This document shows positions 53,813 through 62,961 of a stretch of 64,000 nucleotides of DNA, piece by piece. Origin of the DNA: an uncultured Oleiphilaceae bacterium (GTDB taxonomy: Bacteria > Pseudomonadota > Gammaproteobacteria > Pseudomonadales > Oleiphilaceae); assembly GCA_913060665.1 (NCBI GenBank), contig CAJXUY010000004.1, positions 62,001-126,000 of the forward strand. Reading direction: 5' to 3'. The translations under genes and the position numbers were made by a program. The notes below the pieces were generated by a model. That model was given only the letters and a program-made list of their open reading frames with translations, was not told the origin of the DNA and ran no database searches. Position 1 is the stretch's first letter. Each line of letters begins with the position of its first letter.

Positions 53813-55153
53813 CTATGATTTCTTTTTGAGAGGTCGCGTTAATTTCGCCGTTTGTTTTTGCAGCGCCTTTTCCAACACGTTTGTGGTGGTCGGGGGCGAA
53901 GTCACCACGTCCTCTACTAAGGGTGGGCGTTGTCGCGTACGCTGGTTATTGGCCTGACGATCCAATGGCGTCACGCCGCCCAAAGGTTGGCCTTCGAGGG
54001 TTTCTGTACGGATGGGCAGTTGCGTATGGGGATCGACCACCAATTGAATGCGTTGGCCGACCAATTCGTAGGGTACTTCATAAAACTGGCCCGCGTAGGA
54101 GACCGTTCCATCCTTACGAACTTGACGGGTGAGTCGGTGATAAAACAGGTCATCCAGGTGCTGAGCAAAACAACCCAACGGCCGGATCTTTAGTAAGTCT
54201 AGTTGGTAGCGCTGCAAGGGCGTCAAACCGGCGAGGCCACTGTGTGGTCTGTGATGGTAAAGGGTGTCAATCCATACCCAGAGGCGGGAGTTTAAATCCG
54301 CCAAACTGCGAATGTGATTGGGGTTTAATTCAGTTAAAAACTGTTGTCTGAAGACTCTGTGAAACCGTTCAAGTTTCCCTTTCGATTCGGGATCAAATGG
54401 CCGACAATAGACCAACCGGATCTCCAGACGGGCGCAAATACCTTGCAAACTCTTGGCACGGTAAGCCGCTCCATTATCTACGACCAGTTTGGTGGGCAGA
54501 CCACGCTTTAATAACGCCTGTTTCAATACGCCTTCAATATCGAGTGCGGTTTCACCCAAACAAAACGCACTGTGCGTCAATAAACGCGAAGCATCGTCCA
54601 TCAGTGAGACCAGATAGGCCTTACGCATCTGGCCATCAATCATTAGTCGAGGACCATGCATGACATCCCCGCACCAGAGGTCCCCGGCATGTAAAGCGTT
54701 ATAGCTTCTACGCTCGGTCACCACGGTCGCTGGCGGGGGACGAGAAAGTCCCTTTTTCTGTAATAAGCGGTGGATACTAGAGCGTTTGACTTCGTCAACC
54801 GCCACCAGGCCACTGTCTTCCAAGATCATTTTAAGGGTATCGAGAGAACGTTTAGGATTCTCTTGCTTACTCGCAATAATGGCTTGCTGCACAGCCAGTG
54901 TTAACTTTGATTGACCCCGATCTCGACGCGGCTTCGGGGCAAGCGCATCCACGCCGCCTTTCTTCCATAAGCGATACCAGCGTTCTATGGTTTTCTCGCT
55001 CAAATAGACCCGTTTTGAATGAGGGATGTCGTAACGGTGACTGGCTAGTTCATGGATGATTCGAGTCAGATCACCGCGTTCAAAGTGCTCGCGACTGGCT
55101 AATGGACCGAGCACGGAAAGACGAAAAAGTGCCAGGGGATGAATGGCTTGCAT
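53813..55153 (-). CDS. DDE integrase-type transposase (rve domain, Mu-transposase C-terminus)
   Basis: 446 residues from ATG 55153, where AAGGAG precedes the start. N-terminal helix-turn-helix region (LSEKTIERWYRLWKKGGVDAL), second HTH (SIHRLLQKKGLSRPP), then a retroviral-type catalytic core: Asp in LWCGDVMHGP (about 161), Asp in LVVDNGAAYRAK (about 227) and Glu in SKGKLERFHR (about 264). A beta-barrel-like C-terminus (YAGQFYEVPYELVGQRIQLVVDP) is as in TniA/IstA. Confidence 0.9.
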   Translation of the reverse strand: MQAIHPLALFRLSVLGPLASREHFERGDLTRIIHELASHRYDIPHSKRVYLSEKTIERWYRLWKKGGVDALAPKPRRDRGQSKLTLAVQQAIIASKQENPKRSLDTLKMILEDSGLVAVDEVKRSSIHRLLQKKGLSRPPPATVVTERRSYNALHAGDLWCGDVMHGPRLMIDGQMRKAYLVSLMDDASRLLTHSAFCLGETALDIEGVLKQALLKRGLPTKLVVDNGAAYRAKSLQGICARLEIRLVYCRPFDPESKGKLERFHRVFRQQFLTELNPNHIRSLADLNSRLWVWIDTLYHHRPHSGLAGLTPLQRYQLDLLKIRPLGCFAQHLDDLFYHRLTRQVRKDGTVSYAGQFYEVPYELVGQRIQLVVDPHTQLPIRTETLEGQPLGGVTPLDRQANNQRTRQRPPLVEDVVTSPPTTTNVLEKALQKQTAKLTRPLKKKS

Positions 55154-55282
55154 AAGGGACTCCTTGTTGATGATTTCGCATCTCAAGTAAATAGCAAGCG
55201 GTTTCCTACGTCTTCTGCAAACTGTGTGGGGTGGCCTAGTACCTCTTATTGATGTGTTTCATAATCGACTTCCTCTGAGTGA

Positions 55283-55837
55283 TTATGGGATAGACAGACC
55301 GGCCCTATGAAGTTTCAACATCGCCTCCGATAGCGGCATTTTATCTAAACAGGCTTGCCAAAAAGTCTGATAGCACGCGTACCTTCCCAGCTCAGGATAT
55401 TGGCTGCACAAATGAAAATGATGTTCGGTAAACTGGCAGCGACACTGTCGACGCCATCGATACAGCGTTGAAATATCCGGCGTCAGCGGGTTCGGCAACG
55501 AGGCGGCAAGATGCTTGCAAACCTTCAGTAGACTCTGCCCCATCATTAACAACCTGAAGGCCAACTGTTGAACGATCCAGTGATACCAACGACGGGGCGG
55601 GATATACTCTGGTAAGACCGAACAGGTCTGTTCACAATCAGGGCATAAAAAACGCTGTATCGGAGCACAACACCCCACTCCTTTTTCACAAGCCGCTTTA
55701 CGATAATACACCCCATGCGCCCACAGACCACTTGAACCACAGTGAAGGCATTGACTGGGTCGATAGCGATCAGGATGGTTTATAAAGGTTGAAATGTGTT
55801 GATCAAGGTGAGCAATGTCTGACAGAATAAGTTGCAT
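55283..55837 (-). CDS. Zinc-ribbon/HTH protein associated with the transposon
   Basis: 184 residues. N-terminal CLHCGSSG and CPDCEQTC pairs form a four-cysteine zinc ribbon with an arginine-rich strand between, followed by helices (SLLKVCKHLAASLP ... STLYRWRRQC) resembling a helix-turn-helix. Similar proteins (I recall DUF6431) go with this type of transposase. It is 129 bp upstream of the transposase and probably helps recognise the ends. Confidence 0.75.
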   Translation of the reverse strand: MQLILSDIAHLDQHISTFINHPDRYRPSQCLHCGSSGLWAHGVYYRKAACEKGVGCCAPIQRFLCPDCEQTCSVLPEYIPPRRWYHWIVQQLAFRLLMMGQSLLKVCKHLAASLPNPLTPDISTLYRWRRQCRCQFTEHHFHLCSQYPELGRYACYQTFWQACLDKMPLSEAMLKLHRAGLSIP

Positions 55838-55954
55838 GGCTGGTTCCTTTTTTGATTTATTTTGTTTTTCGCGAAAATTACAAAATAGATGAGGAACCAG
55901 CCTTTTTCATTTCTGGGATGTTTATTTCGAGATGTTTTAGGGAGTTGCACTGAA

Positions 55955-56518
55955 TAGACCCTAAAAATTAATGGGATGCAGGAAGGGCGTTAAGCTATTT
56001 TATTGGACGACGTTACAAAAGCGGACCAAGCGCCAACAACAGAGTGAACTATCGATGTGTTTTGCGTATTTTTAATTTCTCTGCCGCTAAGCAAAACGAC
56101 ACTCCCAACTTCAAACTCCAAAACAATCTGACTATTGAGGCCTCCAATTAGATTCGTATTGGCAAAGTCTGGTTTCGGCACTAAAACTGCCACTTAAACA
56201 CTCGATTACCAAAACTTTCGACTTTTCAATGGTGTGGGGCTGGTCGATGCGCATACCGGACTTTCAAGGGCCATAAAAATAACGAGATGACGCAGGAATT
56301 CAATGTTCGTCAAGGATAGGGCCACAACGGTCATTTATATTAACTACTGGTGTAAGCGTCCGCAAAAGATAGCAGACATTCAGAAATGCGAAATCAATTG
56401 GACTGGATTTACAGGAGTCATCTCGGCCATGAATAGCGATAGCTCGCTAGCCTCCGGCAAATGTGGGCAGATTTTGATAGCCTAGTTATGTTTTATTCTT
56501 TAATCGATACCTGCTCCT
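55955..56518. other. Gene-poor region downstream of the transposon
   Basis: About 560 bp with no supported gene. It probably replaced the 5' part of the hydrolase gene that follows. Confidence 0.4.
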
Positions 56519-57184
56519 GTGCATGTGGGAGACCTACACAGGTTGGATGTGATTGTTATTTCTCACAATCATTACGATCACCTGGATGTGCCGACACTGA
56601 AGCGAATAGAAGATAAAACAATTTTGATTGTGACAACATTGGGCACGGGTACCGTTATTCGCAAACTGGGATTTACTCATGTTGTTGAACTTGATTGGTT
56701 CCAGCAGGTTGAGCATTTGGGAGTGAAATTCACGGCTTTGCCTTGCTACCATTTTTCGGGTCGTGCGGCCAATGACAATAACCGGGCGCTCTGGGCCAGT
56801 TTTGCAATTGAAACACCGGATATGAAGGTTTATTTTGCCGGTGATACCGGATATGGCAAGGTGTTTAGCAAGATCGGAGAGATGATGGGACCGTTTGATA
56901 TCGGCTTGGTCCCTATTGGGGCATATGGTCCAAGGTCAATTATGGCGAAAGTGCATGCGGACCCGGAGGAAGCCGTTCAGATTGGGTTGGATGTACGGGC
57001 AAATTTTCTAGCCGCGATGCATTGGGGAACCATTCGATTAACCAATAAGCCGATGATGGAGCCCAAACCTCGTTTCAAGGCGGCATTGGCCGGGCAGGTA
57101 CCCGGCAAAGTTTTCAGCATTGGTGAGACTGTTTTGCTTTCAGCCTTGAGAAAGAGTGCATCGGGTGCACCGCTGGGATTGTAA
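56519..57184 (+). pseudogene. MBL-fold metal-dependent hydrolase (UlaG/NAPE-PLD-like), 5'-truncated
   Basis: The 221-residue frame starts (GTG) almost directly in the core motif: DVIVISHNHYDHLD is at residues 10-23, with AGDTGYG near 113 and the C-terminal AMHWGTI histidine. Family members have roughly 100 or more residues before HxHxDH, and those are absent; an in-frame TAA lies six codons upstream of the GTG. It is therefore probably a decayed gene broken by events that brought the neighbouring transposon. Confidence 0.75.
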
Positions 57185-57240
57185 ATAAAAAACGGCGTTC
57201 GATCGGATTTTCCTTAGATACTAATTGGTAAATTTCTCGA

Positions 57241-57415
57241 ATTGCCTCTCCTAAAATTGCCTCTCCTAACTCGTCAGAACTTCTTTGTCGGCAAGTGAAT
57301 CTCCCTGTAAAGCCTGGGTGACTCTTTCTACTTCAATCAAGCCAAATATATCGTGGTCGCCATGGATGTAGGTATCTAGTGGCAAAATATGACCCCATGT
57401 TGGCAAAAAATGACC
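57241..57415. repeat. Short direct repeats upstream of the P450 operon
   Basis: ATTGCCTCTCCTAA occurs at 57241-57254 and 57256-57269. TGGCAAAATATGACC (57380-57394) and TGGCAAAAAATGACC (57401-57415) form a second pair with 21-bp period. The second pair looks like the repeated end of an IS21-type element, so it may be a remnant. The whole 57185-57525 interval has no gene; it must contain the promoter of the P450 operon, which I cannot place. Confidence 0.45.
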
Positions 57416-57525
57416 TAATAACTTCTACTGAATTTTAATATCCTAGTAATTCGACTGTTCGATTAAAAATAGTCAGATACACAAGTGGTAAGCGACAAAT
57501 TAATTTAGATATTTTAGGAGTACTT

Positions 57526-57846
57526 ATGGGCAACCTTACTTTTATTGAATTTGACGGCACTGAACATACCGTCGACCTAGAAGAAGGCAAATCTCTCTTG
57601 CAAATCGCCGTAGACAACGGTGTCCCCGGTGTGGATGGTGATTGTGGCGGTGAAGGCGCCTGTGGTACCTGTCATGTGATTGTCGACGAAAATTGGATGG
57701 ATAAGACCGGCGATATTTCCAGTGAAGAAGAACAAATGTTGGATATGACCCCTGAGCGTGAAGCGACCTCGCGCTTATGTTGTCAAGTCAAGGCCTCTGA
57801 AGATCTGAATGGTATTCGCATGCGCATGCCTGAGTTCCAGATGTAG
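57526..57846 (+). CDS. 2Fe-2S ferredoxin of the CYP153 system
   Basis: 106 residues, adrenodoxin/putidaredoxin type. Cysteines in DGDCGGEGACGTCHVIVD (about 38-56) and CCQVK (about 86) bind the cluster. TTAGGAG precedes the ATG. It carries electrons from the reductase at 59400 to the P450, and is first in the operon. Confidence 0.95.
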   Translation: MGNLTFIEFDGTEHTVDLEEGKSLLQIAVDNGVPGVDGDCGGEGACGTCHVIVDENWMDKTGDISSEEEQMLDMTPEREATSRLCCQVKASEDLNGIRMRMPEFQM

Positions 57847-57898
57847 CTGTAACAATTAATTTAAACACCAAAACGACTCATGATCAGGGGCAAGCAAC

Positions 57899-59311
57899 AT
57901 GATAACTGAACAACAACTCAATAAGATTCTCATTCCCGCCGCCAATAAAACATCGGCCATCATCCCTATGCATCTGCAAATCAAAGGGTTACATCTCATC
58001 CAGAAAGTGAAGCGAAAAATTCCTTCTCTGGATACCTCCATGGACCAATTGGTTGAGCAGGAAATACCTGATGTTGATACCCTGGCGTTAGAAGACATCG
58101 ATGTCAGTAATCCGTTTTTGTGGAAACAAGATAAGTGGGGATCTTATTTCAAGCGCCTGCGCGAAGAAGATCCAGTTCATTATCAGGCCAATAGCATTTT
58201 TGGCCCTTTCTGGTCCATCACCAAGTTTGATGACATCGTGTTCGTCGACAAGCACCACGACCTGTTCTCAGCTGAGCCGGCCATTATTATTGGTGACCTT
58301 CCTTCGGGCTTGCCAGCTGAAATGTTTATCGCGATGGACCCGCCTAAACACGACGAACAGCGTAATGCCGCACAACAGGTTGTTGCGCCTAAAAATTTGA
58401 AAGAAATGGAAAGCGTGATTAGAGGTCATGTCTGTGACATTCTCGATAATCTGCCCACCGATCGTCCTTTTGACCTCGTTTCCAACGTATCCAAAGAGTT
58501 AACCGGACGAATGCTCGCAACCATTCTCGGATTCCCGCTGGAAAGACGTCATGAACTGATCGAATGGTCTGATGTCATAGGGGCCTGTCCTGAAGCTACT
58601 GGCGGAACCGCAACTAATGACGATACTTTTGAGGCTGCATTTGAGGTCGCCAAGGCATTTTCTGGACTGTGGAATGAAAAAGCGGCCAGGAAAGCCGCTG
58701 GCGAAGAACTGGGCTTCGACCTGATCAGCTTGCTATTGTCCAATCCTGACACCGAAGACATGATTCGTCGTCCTGTGGAGTTTATTGGTAACCTGGCGCT
58801 GTTGATAGTTGGCGGGAATGACACCACGCGTAATTCCATTACAGGTGGTGTTCTGGCTTTGAATCAGTTCCCTGAGGAATTTAAAAAGCTTAAAGGAAAT
58901 CCAAAACTGATTCCCAATATGGTCTCTGAAATTATCCGCTGGCAAACGCCACTGGCCTATATGCGCCGCATTGCCAAACAGGACGTTGAATTGAATGGAA
59001 AATCCATTAAAAAAGGCGACAAGTTGGTGATGTGGTATGCTTCTGGCAACCGAGATGCCGATAAGATCGAAAATGCAGACCAGTTTATTATCGATCGTAA
59101 AAACGCTCGTAACCATATTGCCTTTGGTTTCGGCATTCACCGTTGTATGGGAAATCGCCTGGCTGAAATGCAGCTTCGAATCCTGTGGGAAGAAATTCTC
59201 AATCGTTTTGATGAAATTAAAGTTGTCGATGGTCCCGAGCGTGTGCAGTCTAACTTTGTTCGTGGCTATAGCAGCATGATGGTTCAGTTGGTGCCTAAAG
59301 CGGCTTCATAG
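57899..59311 (+). CDS. Cytochrome P450, CYP153-type alkane hydroxylase
   Basis: 470 residues. I-helix VGGNDTTRNSITGG (about 304), ExxR in SEIIRW (about 344), and the haem-ligand loop FGFGIHRCMGNRLAE (about 405-419, cysteine in RCMG). The long N-terminus with VSNPFLWKQDKWGSYFKRLREEDPVHY and MFIAMDPPKHDEQR fits CYP153, soluble enzymes that hydroxylate medium-chain alkanes at the terminal carbon. Exact substrate range cannot be read from sequence. Confidence 0.93.
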   Translation: MITEQQLNKILIPAANKTSAIIPMHLQIKGLHLIQKVKRKIPSLDTSMDQLVEQEIPDVDTLALEDIDVSNPFLWKQDKWGSYFKRLREEDPVHYQANSIFGPFWSITKFDDIVFVDKHHDLFSAEPAIIIGDLPSGLPAEMFIAMDPPKHDEQRNAAQQVVAPKNLKEMESVIRGHVCDILDNLPTDRPFDLVSNVSKELTGRMLATILGFPLERRHELIEWSDVIGACPEATGGTATNDDTFEAAFEVAKAFSGLWNEKAARKAAGEELGFDLISLLLSNPDTEDMIRRPVEFIGNLALLIVGGNDTTRNSITGGVLALNQFPEEFKKLKGNPKLIPNMVSEIIRWQTPLAYMRRIAKQDVELNGKSIKKGDKLVMWYASGNRDADKIENADQFIIDRKNARNHIAFGFGIHRCMGNRLAEMQLRILWEEILNRFDEIKVVDGPERVQSNFVRGYSSMMVQLVPKAAS

Positions 59312-59346
59312 GTCGCCTAGCCACATCTTGAATGAACGTTTTATAG

Positions 59347-59367
59347 CGCCCAATATTCAATTGGGCG
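59347..59367 (+). other. Intercistronic hairpin between P450 and reductase genes
   Basis: A perfect 8-bp stem CGCCCAAT / ATTGGGCG with loop ATTCA. There is no strong T-run, so it may tune expression or mRNA decay rather than end transcription. Confidence 0.55.
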
Positions 59368-59399
59368 TTGTACTTTAAACCAACTGCGAAACCGATATT

Positions 59400-60626
59400 A
59401 TGTCAAAAACATGCATTATCATTGGTGCGAGCCATGCAGCCGCGCAACTCATTGCCAGCTTGCGCCAGGAAGGATGGGAGGATGATATTCTCACCATTGG
59501 CGACGAACCTCATCTACCGTATCACCGCCCCCCGTTATCTAAGGCTTACCTCGCTGGCGACAAATCCGCAGAGGAATTAGCTATTCGGCCGGCGTCATTC
59601 TATGAGAAGCAATCGGTTGGCTTTTATCAGGGGCGAGTGACTAGAATAAACCCGGACGGAAAAAGCGTCTCCCTGGAAGATGGGCAAGAACTTGCGTACG
59701 ACAAGCTCGCTATTTGTACTGGTGCACGTGTTAGAAAAATTCAACTGCCCGGCAGTGATTTAAGCGGTATTCATTATCTTCGCGATATGTCGGATGTACA
59801 GGGCATCAAGCGTGACATGGGGGCCGGCAAGTCGGCGGTGATTATTGGCGGCGGGTATATCGGTCTGGAAACGGCCGCATCTCTCAGAGAGCAGGGTATG
59901 AATGTGGTCGTGCTGGAAATGGCCGAACGCATTTTACAGCGCGTTACACCTCCGGAGCTATCGGAATTTTATACCCGAGTTCACACCGAGCATGGCGTGA
60001 GCATTCAAACGAGTGTCTCGGTGTCTCGCTTTAAGGGCAATGGCCACGTTGAAAAAGTCATCTGTGACGACGGTCAGACCTTTGATGCGGATTTAGTGGT
60101 GGTTGGTATTGGAGTGCTGCCCAACGTTGAGCTTGCACAAGAAGCTGGTATTGAAGTCGATAATGGCATAGTGATCGATGAGTCGTGCAACACCAGTGCC
60201 CCAGATATCGTGGCGGTGGGTGACTGCACAAATCATTTTGACAAAACCTATGACTGTCGCCTTCGACTGGAATCTGTGCCTAATGCGAATGAGCAGGCGA
60301 AAGTCGCCGCCGCGACCCTTTGCGGTAAAAAGAAGATTTACCACAGCCTGCCATGGTTCTGGTCAGACCAATATGATCTGAAGTTGCAGATTGCCGGTTT
60401 GAGCACTAATTTTACTCATATTGTGATCCGAGGTGACAAAGATACCGGACATAGCTTTGCCGCATTCTACTTTAAGGACGATAACTTGATTGCGGCTGAC
60501 TGCGTCAACCGTCCACAAGAATTCATGCTAATGAAAAAAATACTGGGTGCAGGCCAGAGTATTAAAGCGGAGTACTTGGCAGACGAAGGAAAGTCAGTCA
60601 AAGAGCTGATGCAATTGGCAGGTTGA
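59400..60626 (+). CDS. FAD-dependent ferredoxin reductase of the CYP153 system
   Basis: 408 residues, putidaredoxin-reductase type. FAD site IIGASHAAAQLIASLR (about 6-21), NAD(P)H site VIIGGGYIGLETAASL (about 145-160) and second FAD motif DIVAVGDCTNH (about 268). It completes the three-component alkane hydroxylase. It follows the P450 by 88 bp. Confidence 0.95.
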   Translation: MSKTCIIIGASHAAAQLIASLRQEGWEDDILTIGDEPHLPYHRPPLSKAYLAGDKSAEELAIRPASFYEKQSVGFYQGRVTRINPDGKSVSLEDGQELAYDKLAICTGARVRKIQLPGSDLSGIHYLRDMSDVQGIKRDMGAGKSAVIIGGGYIGLETAASLREQGMNVVVLEMAERILQRVTPPELSEFYTRVHTEHGVSIQTSVSVSRFKGNGHVEKVICDDGQTFDADLVVVGIGVLPNVELAQEAGIEVDNGIVIDESCNTSAPDIVAVGDCTNHFDKTYDCRLRLESVPNANEQAKVAAATLCGKKKIYHSLPWFWSDQYDLKLQIAGLSTNFTHIVIRGDKDTGHSFAAFYFKDDNLIAADCVNRPQEFMLMKKILGAGQSIKAEYLADEGKSVKELMQLAG

Positions 60627-60757
60627 TGCTCGCCACGAAAAGTCATTTTTTGATATGAACCACCTGTCGGATTCAAACTAACTCGTCTGACGGGGAGAAA
60701 TTGTCTGTTCGAATGAGTGTTTCATGGCTTGAGATGTTTGATGAGAAGAGGTGATGC

Positions 60758-61810
60758 GTGAGTCAGCAAGGGGCATCTATTGATGTGAATCGTGCCTGTA
60801 TTCCATCCAACTACTCGCGTTTGATGGCACAGGAGTTGGGTTTACAAGCGCGGGAATTGCCCCAGTTGTTAACTATGACCGGCCTGACGACGGAGCAGTT
60901 TCTGCGTTATGATACGTTGCTGACATCATTGCAACAGGTTCAAATTCTTCAAAATGCCATCAGATTGTCGAATGACGGGTTGTTTGGCTTACACCTTGGG
61001 CGCCGGTTTACGCCAGCAACCCATGGGATTTTGGGGTTGCTGGTTAATAGTTCTCCCAATTTTTTTATGCTCATGAAGGCTTTCCAAAGCTTTGTGCCAA
61101 CACGACTTTACTTTTCCAGGCTCGGTTTAATGACCGATGATGAGTACTTGCAATGTACACTGCATTTTGATATCGACTTGCCTGATGAAGTACTGCAGGC
61201 CTTGTCAGAGTGTATGTTGATGGCTTTTTGTGAAAATGCAAAGTTTATCATTGGGCAGTCATTAGAGGGTATGAACATCCAATTCATGCATGAGGCTCCG
61301 AGTTACTTTCAGAGTTATTCTGATTACTTGCCGGGAGATATTCAATTTTCCCAGAATCATGTCATGGCGAGCGTTCCCTTGGAACTATGTTATTTGCAGA
61401 ATGACTCTGCGAATAGAATGAACTACGCCCTGGCGTATAAACAGTGTGAGCGGCTGATTGGTCAGTTGCACGGTGAGGGCACATGCAAATATCAAGTACA
61501 GAAGATGATGTTGTCGGCTCCTCCTACGGCAATTTCAGAGGTTGATATCGCATCCGCTCTATTCATTAGCAAGCGTACCTTAGGGCGACGTCTGGAAAAA
61601 GAAGGTACCTGCTTTCGGCAAATTCGGGATGATATATTGTCCCAGCAAGCCATTAGCTATCTTCGTGAAAGTGATGTCTCGATTGAAGCGGTGGCCAATT
61701 TACTGAACTACCATGATTGTGCAAATTTTCGTCGGGCCTTCAAACGCTGGTTCAATATGACGCCAAATCAATACCGAGAACAGCTGCAAAAACGTTCAGT
61801 AGCAAACTGA
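60758..61810 (+). CDS. AraC-family regulator, likely of the alkane-hydroxylase operon
   Basis: 350 residues from GTG 60758, with AGAAGAGG upstream. An arabinose-binding-like N-terminal domain (LGLHLGRRFTPATHGILGLL, near 75) and a C-terminal AraC double helix-turn-helix (ISEVDIASALFISKRTLGRRLEKEG, then VSIEAVANLLNYHDCANFRRAFKRWFNMTPNQYRE). AraC regulators often flank CYP153 operons, so it most likely activates 57526-60626 in response to alkanes. Confidence 0.92.
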   Translation: MSQQGASIDVNRACIPSNYSRLMAQELGLQARELPQLLTMTGLTTEQFLRYDTLLTSLQQVQILQNAIRLSNDGLFGLHLGRRFTPATHGILGLLVNSSPNFFMLMKAFQSFVPTRLYFSRLGLMTDDEYLQCTLHFDIDLPDEVLQALSECMLMAFCENAKFIIGQSLEGMNIQFMHEAPSYFQSYSDYLPGDIQFSQNHVMASVPLELCYLQNDSANRMNYALAYKQCERLIGQLHGEGTCKYQVQKMMLSAPPTAISEVDIASALFISKRTLGRRLEKEGTCFRQIRDDILSQQAISYLRESDVSIEAVANLLNYHDCANFRRAFKRWFNMTPNQYREQLQKRSVAN

Positions 61811-61974
61811 GCTCTTTCGAGAGAATGCTTCGTAATTTACTCTACTCATCGCAACGGTGAAATGGATATATATAACAAGGATAGAAGATATAGACGCCCT
61901 TGCCTTGTCCGGGGCATTGATGGCTACTCCTAAGTAGTGCATTGTATCTACACAAAGTAAAAGCGGAGGCGTCT
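61811..61974 (+). ncRNA. Possible IS110 left end / bridge-RNA remnant
   Basis: ATAGACGCC at 61890-61898 pairs with GGCGTCTAT at 61968-61976, enclosing about 70 nt directly before an IS110-type recombinase fragment. In IS110 elements the guide (bridge) RNA is made from the region upstream of the recombinase. Location and pairing fit, but no structure was computed and this may be a remnant only. Confidence 0.3.
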
Positions 61975-62205
61975 ATGAAACAGAATATCATTTATATCGG
62001 CTTGGATGTCGATGATACCCAATACCATGGCTCAGCCTTTAATAAAATTACCGGAGAAGTTATTAATATTAAGTGCAAGCCCACTTTGAACGGGCTGCTC
62101 AGACAATTAGTTAAGTTAGACCAATATTTCTCCGGGAGCGCCTTCAAGTTATGTTATGAAGCTTCATATATTGGATACGCTCTCCAGAGAGATCTGGCCA
62201 AAAAA
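61975..62205 (+). pseudogene. IS110-family transposase, N-terminal fragment
   Basis: Residues MKQNIIYIGLDVDDTQYHG through KLCYEASYIGYALQRDLAKK match the start of IS110 transposases, including the first catalytic Asp (GLDVDD) and Glu in CYEAS. After about 77 residues the homology ends and the frame continues into a different protein. GGAGG lies before the ATG at 61975. Confidence 0.8.
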
Positions 62206-62961
62206 ATGCAAACCCAAGCCATCAATAAAAGATTGGGATATGTAAATTCAGTATGCCCAGTTTGTTTAGACAGGAGCTTTGATCAGAACTGGGATGGGAA
62301 ATCTCTTTGTGGGTATCAATTTCCTTTGAGTTATATAGTGGACTATGGGGTTAGTTGGGATTTTAGTGATGAATTTATTGATGAGCTAAAGCAATACAAA
62401 GGCGCAAGATTAGCGGGGGCTTTCAAAGGAAAGCAGCCTGAACGGTTAAAGGAGTTGGCTCATTTAACTCAGCTTTTTATTAGTAGATATCATGGATTTA
62501 GCTTCGGATATCTGGATAACTTTGAAGAGTTAGATATCCTAGATTTGGATATGGTAGCTTTGGAAACATTGGACGGTGTTAGCCGTCTCCGGAATATTCG
62601 CTCGCTCGCACTAACAGAGTGTAAGCAGTTGACTTCATTGGAATCTGTGGAGACGTTAAACCTTAGAATTTTATCGATCACTCTATGTAATAAAATATCC
62701 GATTTAGAACGAATTCGGGAAATGGACACGTTAAGGTCATTTCGTTTTGAAGGAAAATTTATCAGGGATCTAGTTTTTCTTTCGGGTATGGAGAGTCTTG
62801 AGCATATCAACATCAACGCCAAAATTGAATCCAGAGACTTGGCTCCGATTTACAATATAAAACAACTTAAGAAAATCGGGGTTAAAAAAACGGGCTTCAA
62901 AAAAACAGATTTTGTTTCGCTGCAAGAGGCTCTACCAAATTGCGACATTGTGGTTTACTAA
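62206..62961 (+). CDS. Leucine-rich-repeat protein, fused in frame to the IS110 fragment
   Basis: The 251 residues from Met 62206 form a separate protein: a short N-terminal part with CPVCLDRSF, then roughly six leucine-rich repeats (LAHLTQLFISRYHGF, LDNFEELDILDLDMV, LDGVSRLRNIRSLALTEC, ...). No signal peptide. It may be translated as a 328-residue fusion from 61975 or by itself from 62206; no good ribosome-binding site precedes 62206, so the fusion is quite possible. Function unknown; such repeats bind proteins. Confidence 0.7.
   Translation: MQTQAINKRLGYVNSVCPVCLDRSFDQNWDGKSLCGYQFPLSYIVDYGVSWDFSDEFIDELKQYKGARLAGAFKGKQPERLKELAHLTQLFISRYHGFSFGYLDNFEELDILDLDMVALETLDGVSRLRNIRSLALTECKQLTSLESVETLNLRILSITLCNKISDLERIREMDTLRSFRFEGKFIRDLVFLSGMESLEHININAKIESRDLAPIYNIKQLKKIGVKKTGFKKTDFVSLQEALPNCDIVVY

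Larger units (their letters stand above)
52761..55954 (-). mobile_element. Four-gene DDE transposon (Mu/Tn5053-like logic)
   Basis: A block of four minus-strand genes: zinc-ribbon protein, DDE transposase, AAA ATPase, small acidic protein. Imperfect inverted ends can be aligned as TACAGTCCATTTC (52761-52773) and, reversed, TTCAGTGCAACTC (55954-55942), 9 of 13 identical. No target duplication was found, so the ends are tentative. A transposase plus AAA regulator recalls MuA/MuB, TniA/TniB and IS21 IstA/IstB. Confidence 0.6.

Noticed and set aside
55990-56193. 67-codon minus-strand frame beside the transposon
   Set aside because: No homology recognised and poor start context; likely chance.
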